DNA from: Acidobacteria bacterium 28-9
Lineage (GTDB): Bacteria > Acidobacteriota > Blastocatellia > Pyrinomonadales > Pyrinomonadaceae
Direction of reading: 5' to 3'
NCBI GenBank assembly: GCA_002050355.1
Contig: MWYY01000037.1
Span: 1 to 48,689, forward strand
Length of the DNA stretch: 48,689 nucleotides
In this document: piece by piece, positions 24,682 through 34,900 of the stretch
How the letters are laid out: the number at the start of each line of letters is the position of its first letter
Numbering within the stretch: position 1 is the stretch's first letter
Notes under the pieces: model-generated
Databases searched by the model: none
Seen by the model: only the letters and a program-made list of their open reading frames with translations
Told to the model about the DNA's origin: nothing
Program-made: the position numbers and the translations under genes

Positions 24682-25755
24682 ATGAAAGAAAAAATTATTT
24701 TAATTTTAAGTTTGGTGGTTTTGAGCATCGGCGAAATTTCCGCTCAAAATCCGACTCCGACAAAAACGCCGACTACCAAAACCGACAAAATCATCGTTAT
24801 TACAAAAGACAATATTGCACTTCCGAAGCCGCAGAATACTTTACCGCAACCATCGCCCTCGTTAGTTCCGCTCGATTTGCCGACAATTCTTGAAAAAGCT
24901 AACGAACAGACGGGAAACTATCGGGAGGAATTTAAAAACCTGCTCGGTGACGAAACGAAAACTTTTGAAACTTTCGATAAAAACGGCAAATCGAAAAAGC
25001 AGTCAACCGTCGAATCAAATTTTGTCGTTTATCAATCGGCAAAAAATGAAAATCTTGCAACCGAGTATCGAAACGTTGTCAAAGTGGACGGAAAAACCGT
25101 CGGCGGCAGCGAAAAACGCGCAACCGATTTGTTTACGCAGCTTTCAAAATCTGCTTCGCCGCAGCAGGAACTCGAAAGTATTCAAAAGGAAAGTTCACGT
25201 TACGACAAAAATCTCGACATTTCCGGCTTGACGCTTCTGCAAGCCCCGATTTTAGCCGAACACCTGCAACCCTTCTTCGATTTTCAGCTTCTCGGACGCG
25301 AAACCATCGACGGAAGGGAAGTTTTCGCCGTCAGATATCAACAAACAAAGGCTTCGCCATACATTTTACTCAATGTTGCGGAAGACAGGGAAGAAAAATT
25401 GTCCTTAAATTTTGAAGAAGATTTGCCCAATTCCATACAAGAGCCAAACGCCCGCGTGCGCGGAAAAATGTGGATTGACGCTCAGAATTTTCAAATCCGC
25501 CGCGAAGAAAGAGAATTGACGATTCAGCCCGAAGGTTTGCAAAATCCGCTGGTTATACAGAAAACCGAGTTTGAATATCAACCGAGTGATTTAGGTATTT
25601 TAGTACCAAAGCAAATTACTTTGAGCGGCTTTACCGTCAAATCAAAAGACAAAGGCGCAAGTATTTCCGCGTTTCTGGACACGAAAGCTACTTTTCAATA
25701 CAACAAATTCACAAAATCCGACGTGGAAGTAAAATCGGGCGAGGTTAAAAATTGA
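24682..25755 (+). CDS. Secreted protein of unknown function, LolA-like region
   Basis: The 357-residue protein starts at ATG 24682 after AAGAGAGAA and has a signal peptide (IILILSLVVLSIGEISAQ) and a Thr/Pro-rich linker. The mature part is rich in beta strands, with a central RVRGKMWIDAQNFQIRREER segment that resembles outer-membrane lipoprotein-sorting (LolA-like) folds. Proteins of this kind are common in Acidobacteriota, but I can give no defined role. The stop is immediately followed by attC-like sequence. Confidence 0.7.
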   Translation: MKEKIILILSLVVLSIGEISAQNPTPTKTPTTKTDKIIVITKDNIALPKPQNTLPQPSPSLVPLDLPTILEKANEQTGNYREEFKNLLGDETKTFETFDKNGKSKKQSTVESNFVVYQSAKNENLATEYRNVVKVDGKTVGGSEKRATDLFTQLSKSASPQQELESIQKESSRYDKNLDISGLTLLQAPILAEHLQPFFDFQLLGRETIDGREVFAVRYQQTKASPYILLNVAEDREEKLSLNFEEDLPNSIQEPNARVRGKMWIDAQNFQIRREERELTIQPEGLQNPLVIQKTEFEYQPSDLGILVPKQITLSGFTVKSKDKGASISAFLDTKATFQYNKFTKSDVEVKSGEVKN

Positions 25756-25970
25756 GCGCCGTCAACATTGTTCGGTTCGTTTATAAATTGTTCCCAATCG
25801 GTTTGATACAAAGTTCGGTTGCTTGGCGTTAAAATTGAACGAACGGATTTACAGTGGCGCCAACAACTCATTGGGCGTGAGGGCGAAACAGTTGGCTTCG
25901 TAAAAACGTCGTCCATTAAACTTTATATTGCGTTTTGCTGCTTTCGCCCACGTCAACTCCGCCGTTATGC
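25756..25970 (+). other. Two attC-like imperfect palindromes after the gene
   Basis: The first runs from GCGCCGTCAACATTGTTCGG (25758 on) to GCTTGGCGTTAAAA (about 25821-25834). The second runs from GGCGCCAACAACTCATTGGG (25856 on) to CGCCCACGTCAACTCCGCCG then TTATGC (25945-25970). Both have the layout of integron attC sites: a CAAC-type left core, internal partially complementary arms, and a GTTA-type right core. The second right core overlaps the last codons of the DUF1446 gene. Core bases deviate from RYYYAAC/GTTRRRY, so these would be degenerate sites or chance palindromes. Confidence 0.35.
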
Positions 25971-27332
25971 TTCTAAAATCTCAACTTTTGTTTCAATCAA
26001 ACTTTTCGGAATTAGCGCTGGAAAATAAGCCATAATTTCTTCCGTCTTTGGTCGCCCACCTGCAAAACCCGTAACAGACGGCGGACCTGTTAAAATAAGC
26101 GGCGCGAGTTCTTTGGTAAATCTTTCCACATCCGCCTTGTTTTGACCGCGCACGCCGACGCGCAGTTGGACTTCAGGAATGTCTTGCGGCGGTTCGCCCG
26201 CGAGATGTCCGTGCGTGGCGTTGACTCCAACGAATTCAGTTAAAACTACGTCGAATTTCAAACCCAATTTATCCAAACGCGAGCGCAAAATTTTATCGGC
26301 TAATTTTGCTTTTTGGTAAGCGTCAGGATATGAATAAACAAGCGTTCCAACGGCTTTCCAGCCAGCCGAGTATGCTATCGAAACTTTATAAAATTCGGTG
26401 TTCGGCTTACCTTCGATGCCGTAAACACGGACACGGTTTTCGCCCTCATCTTTCAAATGTATGGTCGTAAAATCAGCGACCACATCGGGCGTGATGTAAG
26501 CGTGCGGGTCGCCCATCTCATATAAAAGCTGTTCTTTGATTGCCGGAATGTTGACGCGCCCGCCCGTGCCTTCGTGTTTGGTGATGACGAAATCGCCATT
26601 GGAATATGCTTCGACAATCGGGAAACCGACATTTGCAAGATCGGGAATTGTTTCCCAATCGAATTGGCAATTTCCGCCCGATGCCTGCGCTCCGCATTCG
26701 ATAATGTGTCCGGCGATTGTTCCGGTGGCGACTTTGTTCCAGTCTTCAAATGTCCAGCCGAATTCGTGCATCAACGGTGCAAGCGTCAAGCCTGTGTCGG
26801 TAAGCCTTCCGCCGACAATAGTTTGAGCGCCTTTACCTAATGCTTCAACTAAAGGTTTTGCGCCGAGATAAACATTTGCGCTCTGCACTTTGTCGAGAAT
26901 TTCTGACAGAGATTCTCCTGTTTCCATATTGTCTATGGCAACGCCTTTGTCTAAAAATTCTTGCAATCGCGGCAAAATATCGTCGCCGGTTACGACACCG
27001 ATTTTCACCTGTCCGCTCAAACCCAATTCTTTCGCGGCATCTCGAATTGCTTCGGCACAGCCTCGAACGTTGACACCGCCTGCATTCGATAAAACTTTGA
27101 TATTTTTCTCGACACAGTCGGGCAAAATTTCACGCATCAAGCTGACGAAATCCTTTGCATATCCGGCATTTGCATCGCGGGCGCGTTGCTTCTGCATAAT
27201 AGACATCGTAACTTCCGCCAAATAATCGAGCATCAAATAATCAATCTGCCCGCCGCGCACCTGGTCAATCGGCGCGGTCAATAAATCGCCCCAAAATCCT
27301 TGCCCGCTGGCAACACGCACTTTTTCTTTCAT
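25965..27332 (-). CDS. AtuA-type DUF1446 protein
   Basis: The 455-residue protein is the N-terminal AtuA (DUF1446) domain: [20 protein letters not shown] near the N-terminus, [57 protein letters not shown], and a C-terminal [17 protein letters not shown]. Family members are implicated in degradation of acyclic terpenes and related branched acyl-CoAs, with no defined catalytic mechanism. Together with the separate C-terminal domain gene (23561-23905) it restores the full AtuA architecture. It is near an enoyl-CoA hydratase and a B12 mutase, which fits branched-chain acyl-CoA use. Confidence 0.9.
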   Translation of the reverse strand: MKEKVRVASGQGFWGDLLTAPIDQVRGGQIDYLMLDYLAEVTMSIMQKQRARDANAGYAKDFVSLMREILPDCVEKNIKVLSNAGGVNVRGCAEAIRDAAKELGLSGQVKIGVVTGDDILPRLQEFLDKGVAIDNMETGESLSEILDKVQSANVYLGAKPLVEALGKGAQTIVGGRLTDTGLTLAPLMHEFGWTFEDWNKVATGTIAGHIIECGAQASGGNCQFDWETIPDLANVGFPIVEAYSNGDFVITKHEGTGGRVNIPAIKEQLLYEMGDPHAYITPDVVADFTTIHLKDEGENRVRVYGIEGKPNTEFYKVSIAYSAGWKAVGTLVYSYPDAYQKAKLADKILRSRLDKLGLKFDVVLTEFVGVNATHGHLAGEPPQDIPEVQLRVGVRGQNKADVERFTKELAPLILTGPPSVTGFAGGRPKTEEIMAYFPALIPKSLIETKVEILEA

Positions 27333-27341
27333 ATTGATTCA

Positions 27342-27398
27342 ATTAAAAAACAAAAAAGTAAGACGGTCAACAATCATTTTATAGATTGTTGACCGTCT
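27342..27398 (-). terminator. Intrinsic terminator of the basic-repeat gene
   Basis: On the minus strand GACGGTCAACAATC-type arms form a perfect 15-bp stem (27384-27398 with 27361-27375) and an 8-nt loop, followed by TACTTTTTTGTTTTTT. It is 22 bp after the stop of the gene at 27421-27780 and shields the AtuA gene from read-through. Confidence 0.8.
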
Positions 27399-27420
27399 GA
27401 AAATTTACGCTGTCGAAAAT

Positions 27421-27780
27421 TTAGTTGCCGATAAGAATTTTTTTCGTGCGGCTAGTTACGGCTTTTGCTCCACGTTTGGTTTTGTGAGCGGTATAGCGCG
27501 TTCCCTGAACGGTTTTCTTGCCAGCATATACTGTTCCGCGAACAGTTTTGTGAGCAACATATTTGCCCGCTCTTTTAGTTTTGTGAGCACCATATCTCGC
27601 TCCGCGAGCAGTTGCTCCGACTACACCGCCTGTGCGTTTGCGTCTGACGACCACTCTGCCGGTTCTGGTTTGAGTTTGCGCTTGAACCGACAAAGGACCG
27701 TTGGACGAAAGCGCGTCGCCGATAAATGCGAGCGAAAGAATCATTGTAATTGCAAAGAAAATACCTATTGTCTTTTTCAT
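27421..27780 (-). CDS. Exported, highly basic repeat protein
   Basis: The protein has 119 residues from ATG 27780 (AAAGAGGAACTCAG upstream). An N-terminal signal segment (TIGIFFAITMILSLAFIGDA) is followed by a Lys/Arg/Thr-rich region made of about five units of the form Y-x-AHKT-x-RG (YGAHKTKRAG, YVAHKTVRG, YAGKKTVQG, YTAHKTKRG). The repeat resembles histone H1-like or cell-wall-binding basic tails, but an exported one is unusual. It could bind anionic polymers (LPS, DNA, teichoic-like) outside the cytoplasm. Function unknown. An upstream in-frame extension to 27894 is not supported by a start site. Confidence 0.7.
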   Translation of the reverse strand: MKKTIGIFFAITMILSLAFIGDALSSNGPLSVQAQTQTRTGRVVVRRKRTGGVVGATARGARYGAHKTKRAGKYVAHKTVRGTVYAGKKTVQGTRYTAHKTKRGAKAVTSRTKKILIGN

Positions 27781-27909
27781 ATCTGAGTTCCTCTTTATAT
27801 GTAAAATTTGTTTAAAATATGCAAACAAAAAACTCAAAATGAATGTTTTTGATGCACGTTTCGGGAGTCTGTGGTCGAATACAGCAAATACCATTCCAAT
27901 AAATACAAA

Positions 27910-28317
27910 CTACTGACCGGCTGTTCTCACATTTTCATTGATAAATTTCACAATGTCTCCGGTTGAGGTTCCGGGCAGAAAAATCTCCGAAACGCCATTT
28001 TCTTTCAAAGTTTTTATATCTTCCTGCGGGACAATTCCGCCGACGAGAACAAGCGTGTCGTCCATACCGTTTTCGCGCAAAAGATTGACGATGCGCGGGC
28101 AAAGCGTGTTATGCGCGCCTGACAAAATCGAAATTCCGACGGCGTCAACGTCTTCCTGCAATGCCGCCGTCGCAATCATCTCCGGCGTTTGCCGCAAACC
28201 CGTATAAATAACTTCCATTCCCGCGTCACGCAAAGCGCGGGCAATAATTTTTGCGCCGCGGTCGTGTCCGTCAAGTCCGGGTTTTGCCACTAAAACACGA
28301 ATTTTTCTTTCATTCAT
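27910..28317 (-). CDS. B12-binding small subunit of an acyl-CoA mutase
   Basis: The 135-residue cobalamin-binding domain has the base-off signature DxHxxG in [15 protein letters not shown] (about 13-27), plus [16 protein letters not shown] and [13 protein letters not shown]. These sites hold the B12 tail and the lower-ligand His. It is the small subunit that pairs with the large mutase subunit at 30103-31776, from which it is separated by two unrelated genes. Because the large subunit carries the isobutyryl-CoA mutase signature (see there), this is probably IcmB-like rather than methylmalonyl-CoA mutase beta. Confidence 0.88.
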   Translation of the reverse strand: MNERKIRVLVAKPGLDGHDRGAKIIARALRDAGMEVIYTGLRQTPEMIATAALQEDVDAVGISILSGAHNTLCPRIVNLLRENGMDDTLVLVGGIVPQEDIKTLKENGVSEIFLPGTSTGDIVKFINENVRTAGQ

Positions 28318-28641
28318 AGATTGAAAGTATATTAAATCTTTTTCAAAACTAGAAGTTAAGTTGATGTTTCAAAATTGAGCGAACTTTGCAAGCAAACCAT
28401 CGCGCCGCACGAATGGTCTCATTTGCTTCCAATTAAAAAAGAACTCGCCTTTCGGCTGTAAAGCCAGACTGGCATAATTAAAGCCGTAATCAAAATGAAA
28501 AGTTACGCCTCTCTAGCCGATAGAAAAATCATCGAAGTTTTCCGATTACGGTTTGGGTAAAAGAATTTTGCGAGAAAAAGAGATTGACGGCGAGGAAAAA
28601 TATAAAGAAAAGGGTTTTTGATTTCATAAACATCAAAAACA
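28318..28641. other. Gene-free stretch with short coding-like fragments
   Basis: The stretch has no full gene. Two short plus-strand frames, one from ATG 28497 (21 codons, ending 'EVFRLRFG') and one running 28540-28620 (SDYGLGKRILREKEIDGEEK), look coding but are in different frames and lack neighbours, so they may be a decayed gene. I found no known RNA or binding site here. Confidence 0.3.
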
Positions 28642-29454
28642 TCAAAAATTCATATCTGGCGAGCCGAAGATGCAGCGTAATTTGTTGCGAAAGGTTTTCT
28701 GCCGTTTCATCGCCGCGAACATTTCAAACCAGCCGTGCGTGTTTATCCAAAGCGGATTATATGTTGTCAAAGGTTTAACAATGCCGTAACGGGGTGTTTC
28801 TGTTTCTTCAGTAAATGTTCCAAACATTTTGTCCCAGATGATAAAAATCCCCGCATAGTTTTTGTCTAAATACTGATTATTAACGCCGTGATGAACGCGG
28901 TGATGCGAAGGCGTGTTGAAAACTTTTTCCATAAACCCGAGTTTGCCGACAAGTTTTGTATGAATCCAAAATTGATAAATCAAATTTAAGCCGTGCATCA
29001 TAACAAAAGCCCAGAAGGGAAACCCGAGAAACGCGACAGGAACGTAAAAAATCCAATGAACTACGCCGCTAAACCAGCTTTGCCGCACGGCGACGCTCAA
29101 ATTATATTGATTCGAGGAATGATGAACGACGTGAAAATTCCAGAAAAAACGAATCTCGTGGCTGAAGCGGTGAAACCAATAATAAGCAAAATCATCTACA
29201 AAAAGTAAAATCGTCCATGCCCACCAAGCGTTCATCGGCATTTTATACGGCGCAAACTCATAAGCCCAAAGATAAAAACCGCTTGTTACAAGCCCGAAGA
29301 GTGCGCCCCACGCGACGCTTGCAAAGCCGATAAAAATGTTTGACCAGGTATCTTTGCGGTCAAAATTTTCGCGGTTCTCGCGTATCAAGAGATATGCTTC
29401 AACAGCAATAAGAAGCGCGAAAACGGGAATTGCAACGACAGTTGGATTTAACAT
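28642..29454 (-). CDS. Sterol desaturase/fatty acid hydroxylase family membrane protein
   Basis: The 270-residue integral membrane di-iron oxygenase-like protein has histidine boxes in YYWFHRFSHEIRFFWNFHVV then HHSS (about 113-136) and HHRVHHG (about 201-207), with several hydrophobic helices before and after. The family inserts hydroxyl or double bonds into lipids, hopanoids, carotenoids or fatty acids. Substrate cannot be read. It is encoded between the two mutase subunits without obvious functional link, next to a GNAT gene (39 bp upstream). Confidence 0.9.
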   Translation of the reverse strand: MLNPTVVAIPVFALLIAVEAYLLIRENRENFDRKDTWSNIFIGFASVAWGALFGLVTSGFYLWAYEFAPYKMPMNAWWAWTILLFVDDFAYYWFHRFSHEIRFFWNFHVVHHSSNQYNLSVAVRQSWFSGVVHWIFYVPVAFLGFPFWAFVMMHGLNLIYQFWIHTKLVGKLGFMEKVFNTPSHHRVHHGVNNQYLDKNYAGIFIIWDKMFGTFTEETETPRYGIVKPLTTYNPLWINTHGWFEMFAAMKRQKTFRNKLRCIFGSPDMNF

Positions 29455-29493
29455 TTTAAAATTTTAAGATTCGGGTGAATCAAAAACAGCTTG

Positions 29494-29946
29494 CTAATCG
29501 ATTGATTTTCTCATACAAACGCTGTTTTTAATATTCAGATATTGCCCGTAACTCGGAATCGTTTCGTAGCCGCTTTTTTGGTAAAGTCTAATTGCTTCGG
29601 GTTGTTTTACGCCGGTTTCGAGAACGCATTCTGAAAAATTTAATTCCTTCGCCCAGGTTTCAAGTTCGGTCAAAATTTTTCCGGCGATTCCGCGCCCGCG
29701 AATTTCAAGACGAACAAACATTCGTTTAATTTCCGCCGCATCCGCCGAATATTCCTTAAACGCGCCGCAGCCGACTGCTTTTTCGTTTTCATAAGCGACG
29801 ACGACTTCTCGAATTTTATCAATCTTGTTAAACTGCGCATAAAACGAATGCTCCGCGCCGTCACGAATCTGCAAATCCGCGTCGAGCAGCGCGACGAGTT
29901 CAAGAAAATCTGAATTATCCGAATCAGTTCTGACCAGATTTGTCAT
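29494..29946 (-). CDS. GNAT family N-acetyltransferase
   Basis: The 150-residue protein has the acetyl-CoA binding motif A in EIKRMFVRLEIRGRGIAGKI (R/Q-x-x-G-x-G/A) and the conserved C-terminal YQKSGYETIPSYG. No signal peptide. The acceptor is not defined. Its stop is 39 bp from the sterol-desaturase-like gene on the same strand. Confidence 0.9.
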   Translation of the reverse strand: MTNLVRTDSDNSDFLELVALLDADLQIRDGAEHSFYAQFNKIDKIREVVVAYENEKAVGCGAFKEYSADAAEIKRMFVRLEIRGRGIAGKILTELETWAKELNFSECVLETGVKQPEAIRLYQKSGYETIPSYGQYLNIKNSVCMRKSID

Positions 29947-30102
29947 TACATTGATATGCTTTAGATTGATTTAGCTAACTCAAAGAATTTCTCAAAATCT
30001 ATGCATTCACGGAAAATAGATTAATAGTGTTCAGCCTTCCGCCAGAAATCAAGCTACAGTTTCCTGGTTTGAATAGATTTTTTGAAATTTTGATTTTTTA
30101 GA

Positions 30103-31776
30103 TCAAAAAGACGGCTCCTCATAAATTCCGTAAACATCCCGAAGCGCAACGGAAATTTCTTCGACTGTCGCGTATGCTTTTACGGCTTCAATCGTCGCTG
30201 GCATCGTGTTTTCAGTTGATTGCGCCGCTTTCTTAAGTTTGTCTAATGCGTTGGCAACCGCACCGTTATCGCGTGAATTTTTTGTTTGCTCTAATCTTTC
30301 TAATTGATGCTCGCGCACGTTTTCATCAATCTGCAGAGTCTCGATTTTTGAAAATTCGTCGTCCATCGCATATTTGTTCACACCGACAATTGTTTGCTCG
30401 TTGCGCTCGACGGCTTTTTGATATTGATACGCCGATTCCTGAATTTCTCTTTGGGGAAATCCGGCTTCGACGGCTTCGACCATTCCGCCGAAGCCGTCAA
30501 TTTTGTCGAAATAATCAAAACAGCCGTCAACCATTTTCTGCGTCAAAGATTCGACGTAATAACTGCCGCCGAGCGGGTCAACAGTATTTACAACACCGGT
30601 TTCTTCAGCTATAATTTGCTGCGTGCGGAGCGCGATTAATGCGGCTTGGTCAGTTGGCAAAGCAAGCGCTTCGTCGTAAGCGTCAGTATGAAGCGATTGC
30701 GTTCCGCCTAAAACTCCTGCGAGTGCTTGAATCGCCACGCGAGCGATATTATTTAAAGGTTGCTGAACTGTAAGAGAAACTCCGGCTGTCTGCGTGTGAA
30801 AACGCAATTGCAAAGTTCGCGGATTTTTTGCTTCAAATCTATCGCGCATTGTTTTTGCCCAGACGACGCGCGCGGCGCGATATTTTGCAATCTCTTCAAA
30901 GAAATCGTTTTGAGCGTTAAAAAAGAAAGAAATGCGCGGCACGAATTCGTCAACATTTAAACCCCTATCAACGCCGTATTGCACGTATTCGACGCCGTCG
31001 CGCAAAGTGAATGCGAGTTCCTGCAAAGCCGTCGCACCAGCTTCTCGAATGTGATAACCGGAAACGGAAATCGGATTGTATTTCGGAACGTGCTTGACGC
31101 AGTATTCAAACGTGTCAATCACTAATTTCATCGCAGGTTTGATTGGATAAATCCATTCTTTCTGCGCGATGTATTCCTTCAGAATATCGTTTTGCAAAGT
31201 TCCTGAAATTTTCGTGAAATCCGCGCCCTGTTTTTCAGCCATTACCAGATACATCGCCAGAAAAATAGAAGCCGGTGCGTTGATTGTTTGGGAAACGGTA
31301 ACTTGGTCGAGCGGAATCCCGTCAAACAATGCTTCAAAGTCGGCGAAACTCGACACGGCGACGCCGCATTTACCGACTTCGCCTTCCGATAAAGGCGAAT
31401 CGGCGTCTAAACCCATCAGCGCGGGCAAATCGTAAGCAACCGACAAACCTGTTTGACCTTGCGTCATCAAGTATTTGAATCGTTTATTCGTTTCTTCGGG
31501 CGAAGAAAATCCGGCAAACTGTCGCATCGTCCATAGCCTGCCGCGATAGCCCGTCGGATGAATGCCGCGTTTATAGGGAAATTCGCCGGGAAAGCCAGCT
31601 TCTTCAATCGTTTTTGTGTCAGATTCGGTAAAAAGCCGTTCGACGGGTTCTAAAGAAACGCCTTCAAACGATTGTTTTCGCTCGGGCGCTTTATCCAAAA
31701 CTTTTTGCAGCGTTTCTCGTTCCCAACGCTCTTTCTTTTCCTGCGCTTCTGAAATTGCTTCTTTAACTTCTGCCAT
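30103..31776 (-). CDS. icmA: B12-dependent acyl-CoA mutase large subunit, isobutyryl-CoA mutase signature
   Basis: The 557-residue TIM-barrel subunit starts at ATG 31776 (an upstream TTG would add four residues). Family landmarks are [34 protein letters not shown] with H242, and [15 protein letters not shown]. It has no B12 domain; that is the separate gene at 27910-28317. Aligned to Propionibacterium methylmalonyl-CoA mutase, the substrate-pocket residues Tyr89 and Arg207 are replaced by F87 (RQFAG) and Q205 (KEYIAQKEW). These are the residues of isobutyryl-CoA mutase (Phe80, Gln198), which interconverts isobutyryl- and n-butyryl-CoA. Automatic annotation would probably call it methylmalonyl-CoA mutase. 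No MeaB-type chaperone is nearby. Confidence 0.8.
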   Translation of the reverse strand: MAEVKEAISEAQEKKERWERETLQKVLDKAPERKQSFEGVSLEPVERLFTESDTKTIEEAGFPGEFPYKRGIHPTGYRGRLWTMRQFAGFSSPEETNKRFKYLMTQGQTGLSVAYDLPALMGLDADSPLSEGEVGKCGVAVSSFADFEALFDGIPLDQVTVSQTINAPASIFLAMYLVMAEKQGADFTKISGTLQNDILKEYIAQKEWIYPIKPAMKLVIDTFEYCVKHVPKYNPISVSGYHIREAGATALQELAFTLRDGVEYVQYGVDRGLNVDEFVPRISFFFNAQNDFFEEIAKYRAARVVWAKTMRDRFEAKNPRTLQLRFHTQTAGVSLTVQQPLNNIARVAIQALAGVLGGTQSLHTDAYDEALALPTDQAALIALRTQQIIAEETGVVNTVDPLGGSYYVESLTQKMVDGCFDYFDKIDGFGGMVEAVEAGFPQREIQESAYQYQKAVERNEQTIVGVNKYAMDDEFSKIETLQIDENVREHQLERLEQTKNSRDNGAVANALDKLKKAAQSTENTMPATIEAVKAYATVEEISVALRDVYGIYEEPSF

Positions 31777-31974
31777 TTTGTTATTCAACTATAAATAAAA
31801 TTTCTAAAATTGCTTATGCTTCATTTTACACGATTTTAGGTTAACAATGTAAATCAGATTGTGTACTCGTTTTGCCCTCATTGCTTAACGGTTAAAGTAA
31901 AAGATTAAACGAAAAATTGCCGGGTTATTTTGTTCGGAAGATATACTAAACATTAAGCAAAATCAATCTTTTTA

Positions 31975-34900
31975 TTGACTTTCGGCAAAAAAACACTTAT
32001 AAAAATTCGGTCTAAGAAAATCATAGTTCAGCAATCCGTCAGACTGAAGACTAGAAGTGTGCTGCCAAACGCCCTTGCAAAATCATCGGTTCATTTACGA
32101 TTCGCGTCGCTTGCTTGGATTGCGCTTGTTTTATTTCTCGCTTCAATTTCAAAAGCCGAACGCCTTCCGGTGAAAACTTACACCGTTGCCGATGGATTGC
32201 TGCGTGATAATGTTTATCGCATCCGGCAAGATTCACGCGGTTTTCTCTGGTTTTGCACCGCGGAAGGCATTTCACGCTTTGACGGCTACGGTTTTACGAA
32301 TTTTACCACCGACGATGGGCTTCAACACCGCCAAGCCAATGATTTTCTCGAAACGAGCAAAGGCACTTATCTTGTTGCCACCAGCGCGGGAATCGCCCGA
32401 CTCAATCCGCACGGCTCGCCCAGTTCGCGGGAAAATCCGCTTTTCACCGTTTATCTGCCCGACAATCCGAAAGCGAAAAGGTTTCAAGTTTTGTATGAAG
32501 ACCGCGACGGACAAATTTGGGTGGGTTCGAGCGACGGGCTTTATAAATTAAACGAGAGCGGCGGTGAATTTAAACTCGAATTCGTGCCGCTCGGCGAATC
32601 GTTGGCAGCCGGGCTAGGCGTGTATATTGCGGAAATCATTAAAGACCGGCGCGGCGCGTTGTGGGTCGGAACGCAGGAAAGCGGACTGTTTCGTCTTCGG
32701 GCGGACGGCAAAGTCGAACGCTTCACAACTGCCAACGGCTTGCCGAACAATGTGGTTGTATCTTTGCTCGAAGACGCCGACGGGCGGATTTGGGCGGGAA
32801 TGCGCGAACCAGATTCGGGTGGTTTATGTTTACTCAAATCTGAACCGGATGCAAACGGTTCAATTGTGGCGAGACTTTACACGAAGAAAGACGGATTACC
32901 CGCAAATTGGATTCCCGATTTGCTTCAAACTGGCGACGGCAGGTTTTGGGTGGCAACAATAGCGGGTTTGTGTCTCTGGCAAGAACGGGGCGAGGCGGGC
33001 GGTTCGGTTTGTAAAACTTACACGGCGAAAAATGGTATTTGCGACTTGGATGTGTGGAGCTTAATTGAAGACAAAAACGGAAATCTTTGGACGGGTTCGA
33101 AATGCGGCGCGAAAAAGGTAGCTAGATACGGCTTTACGACTTTCGACAAAACGGATGGATTAGGCGGGGAATCCATCAGAACAATTTTTGAAAATCAAGT
33201 GGACGAACTTTTTGCCGGCGTCCCTGCCGGAGTTTACGGTCAGGCGATTTACAACGTCAGTCGTTTTGAAGCGGATAAATTTTCTCTCGGTAACCCGCGG
33301 TTGCCAAAGCAAACGGTTAATCTAGGATGGGGCTGGAATCAAACCGTCTGGCAGGACGGCGGCGGAGCATGGTGGATTCCGACCGGAGAAGGACTTTTTC
33401 GCTCGCCGCCCCGGACAAGTTTTGAAAATCTCGCCCGAACCGAGCTGGAGAAAATCGAAACAGGCGCCGAGGGAAAAGAAATTTTCCGCCTTTTTGAAGA
33501 TTCACGCGGCGACGTTTGGATTGCGACGATTGCCGGTGCCAGCGAATTATTGCGTTGGGAACGCGCCAGCCAAACTTGGCACAATTATACTGAGCAAGTC
33601 GGATTTGGAGTGTTTCGTCGCGTCGGCACGGCATTTGTCGAAGATCGAAGCGGCAATCTCTGGATTGCGACGGGTGCTGAGGACAGCGCGCTGATTCGTT
33701 ACCGCGACGGGCATTTTACCGTTTTCACGCAGCTGGACGGAGCGCCGCCTGGCTGGACGAAAGATTTATTTATAGACAGCGCGGGAAGTCTCTGGCTAAC
33801 GAATTCAATAGCCGGAGCGTGGCGGCTCGACGATACAAATGCCGACCGCCTGCAATTCGTCAAATACACGACCGCCGGAGGGCTTTCAAGCAACGATGTG
33901 CTCTGCATCACGGAAGACCGATTCGGGCGAATTTACCTGGGCACAGGACGCGGGATTGACCGCCTCGATCCGGCGACGGGACAAGTTGAAAATTTCACGA
34001 CCGCCGACGGTTTGCCGAGCAGCTACGTCGAAATCGCTTATCGTGACCGCACAGGAGCGCTATGGTTCGCAACGGCTAAGGAACTAGCGCGTTTTATGCC
34101 CGAACCGGAACGAGCCAGTAAGCCGCCGATTGTTTTAATCACCGGTTTGCGAATTGCCGGAGTTGAACAAAAAATCTCGTTTTTGGGCGAAACCGAAGCG
34201 CCGCATTTAGATTTAACTTCTGACCAAAAACAAATCAGCGTTGACTTTATCGGTTTGGGCGCGACGCTCGGAGAAAAATTAAAATACGAATATCGCTTCG
34301 GAAATTCAGGTTGGACGCCGACGACCGAGCGCACCGTAAATTTTGCAAATCTTTCGAGCGGCGAATATCAATTTGAGGTTCGCGCCCAAACCGCCGATAG
34401 AATTTACAGCCAAACTCTGGCAACCGTCTCTTTCAAAATCGCCGCACCGTTCTGGCAAAGTCCTTGGTTCATAATTCCATTGTTTGCTTTAACATCGGCG
34501 GCGATTTATTTTTTCCACCGATTCCGTTTAACGCGCCTTTTGCAAATGGAGCGAATCCGAACGCGCATTGCATCGGATTTGCACGACGACATTGGCGCGA
34601 ACTTAACCAGAATTTCTCTTTTAAGTGAAGTGGCAAAACAAAAGTCCGACAATGGCAACGGCAATCTATTGTCTTCGATTGCCGACATTGCCCGCGAATC
34701 GGTCGCTTCGATGAACGACATCGTTTGGGCGGTCAGTCCCGACCACGACAGCCTGCTTGATTTAACCAGAAGAATGCGCCAACACGCCGAAGAGGTTTTC
34801 GCGTATCGGGAAATTGATTTGGACTTTCATGCGCCAACGACCGATGCGGATTTGAAATTAAGCGTCGGCGCGCGGCGCGACCTTTTATTAATTTTCAAAG

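Noticed and set aside
27361..27398. CRISPR-type or attC-type repeat
   Set aside because: It is a single hairpin with a T tract behind, which fits an ordinary terminator.
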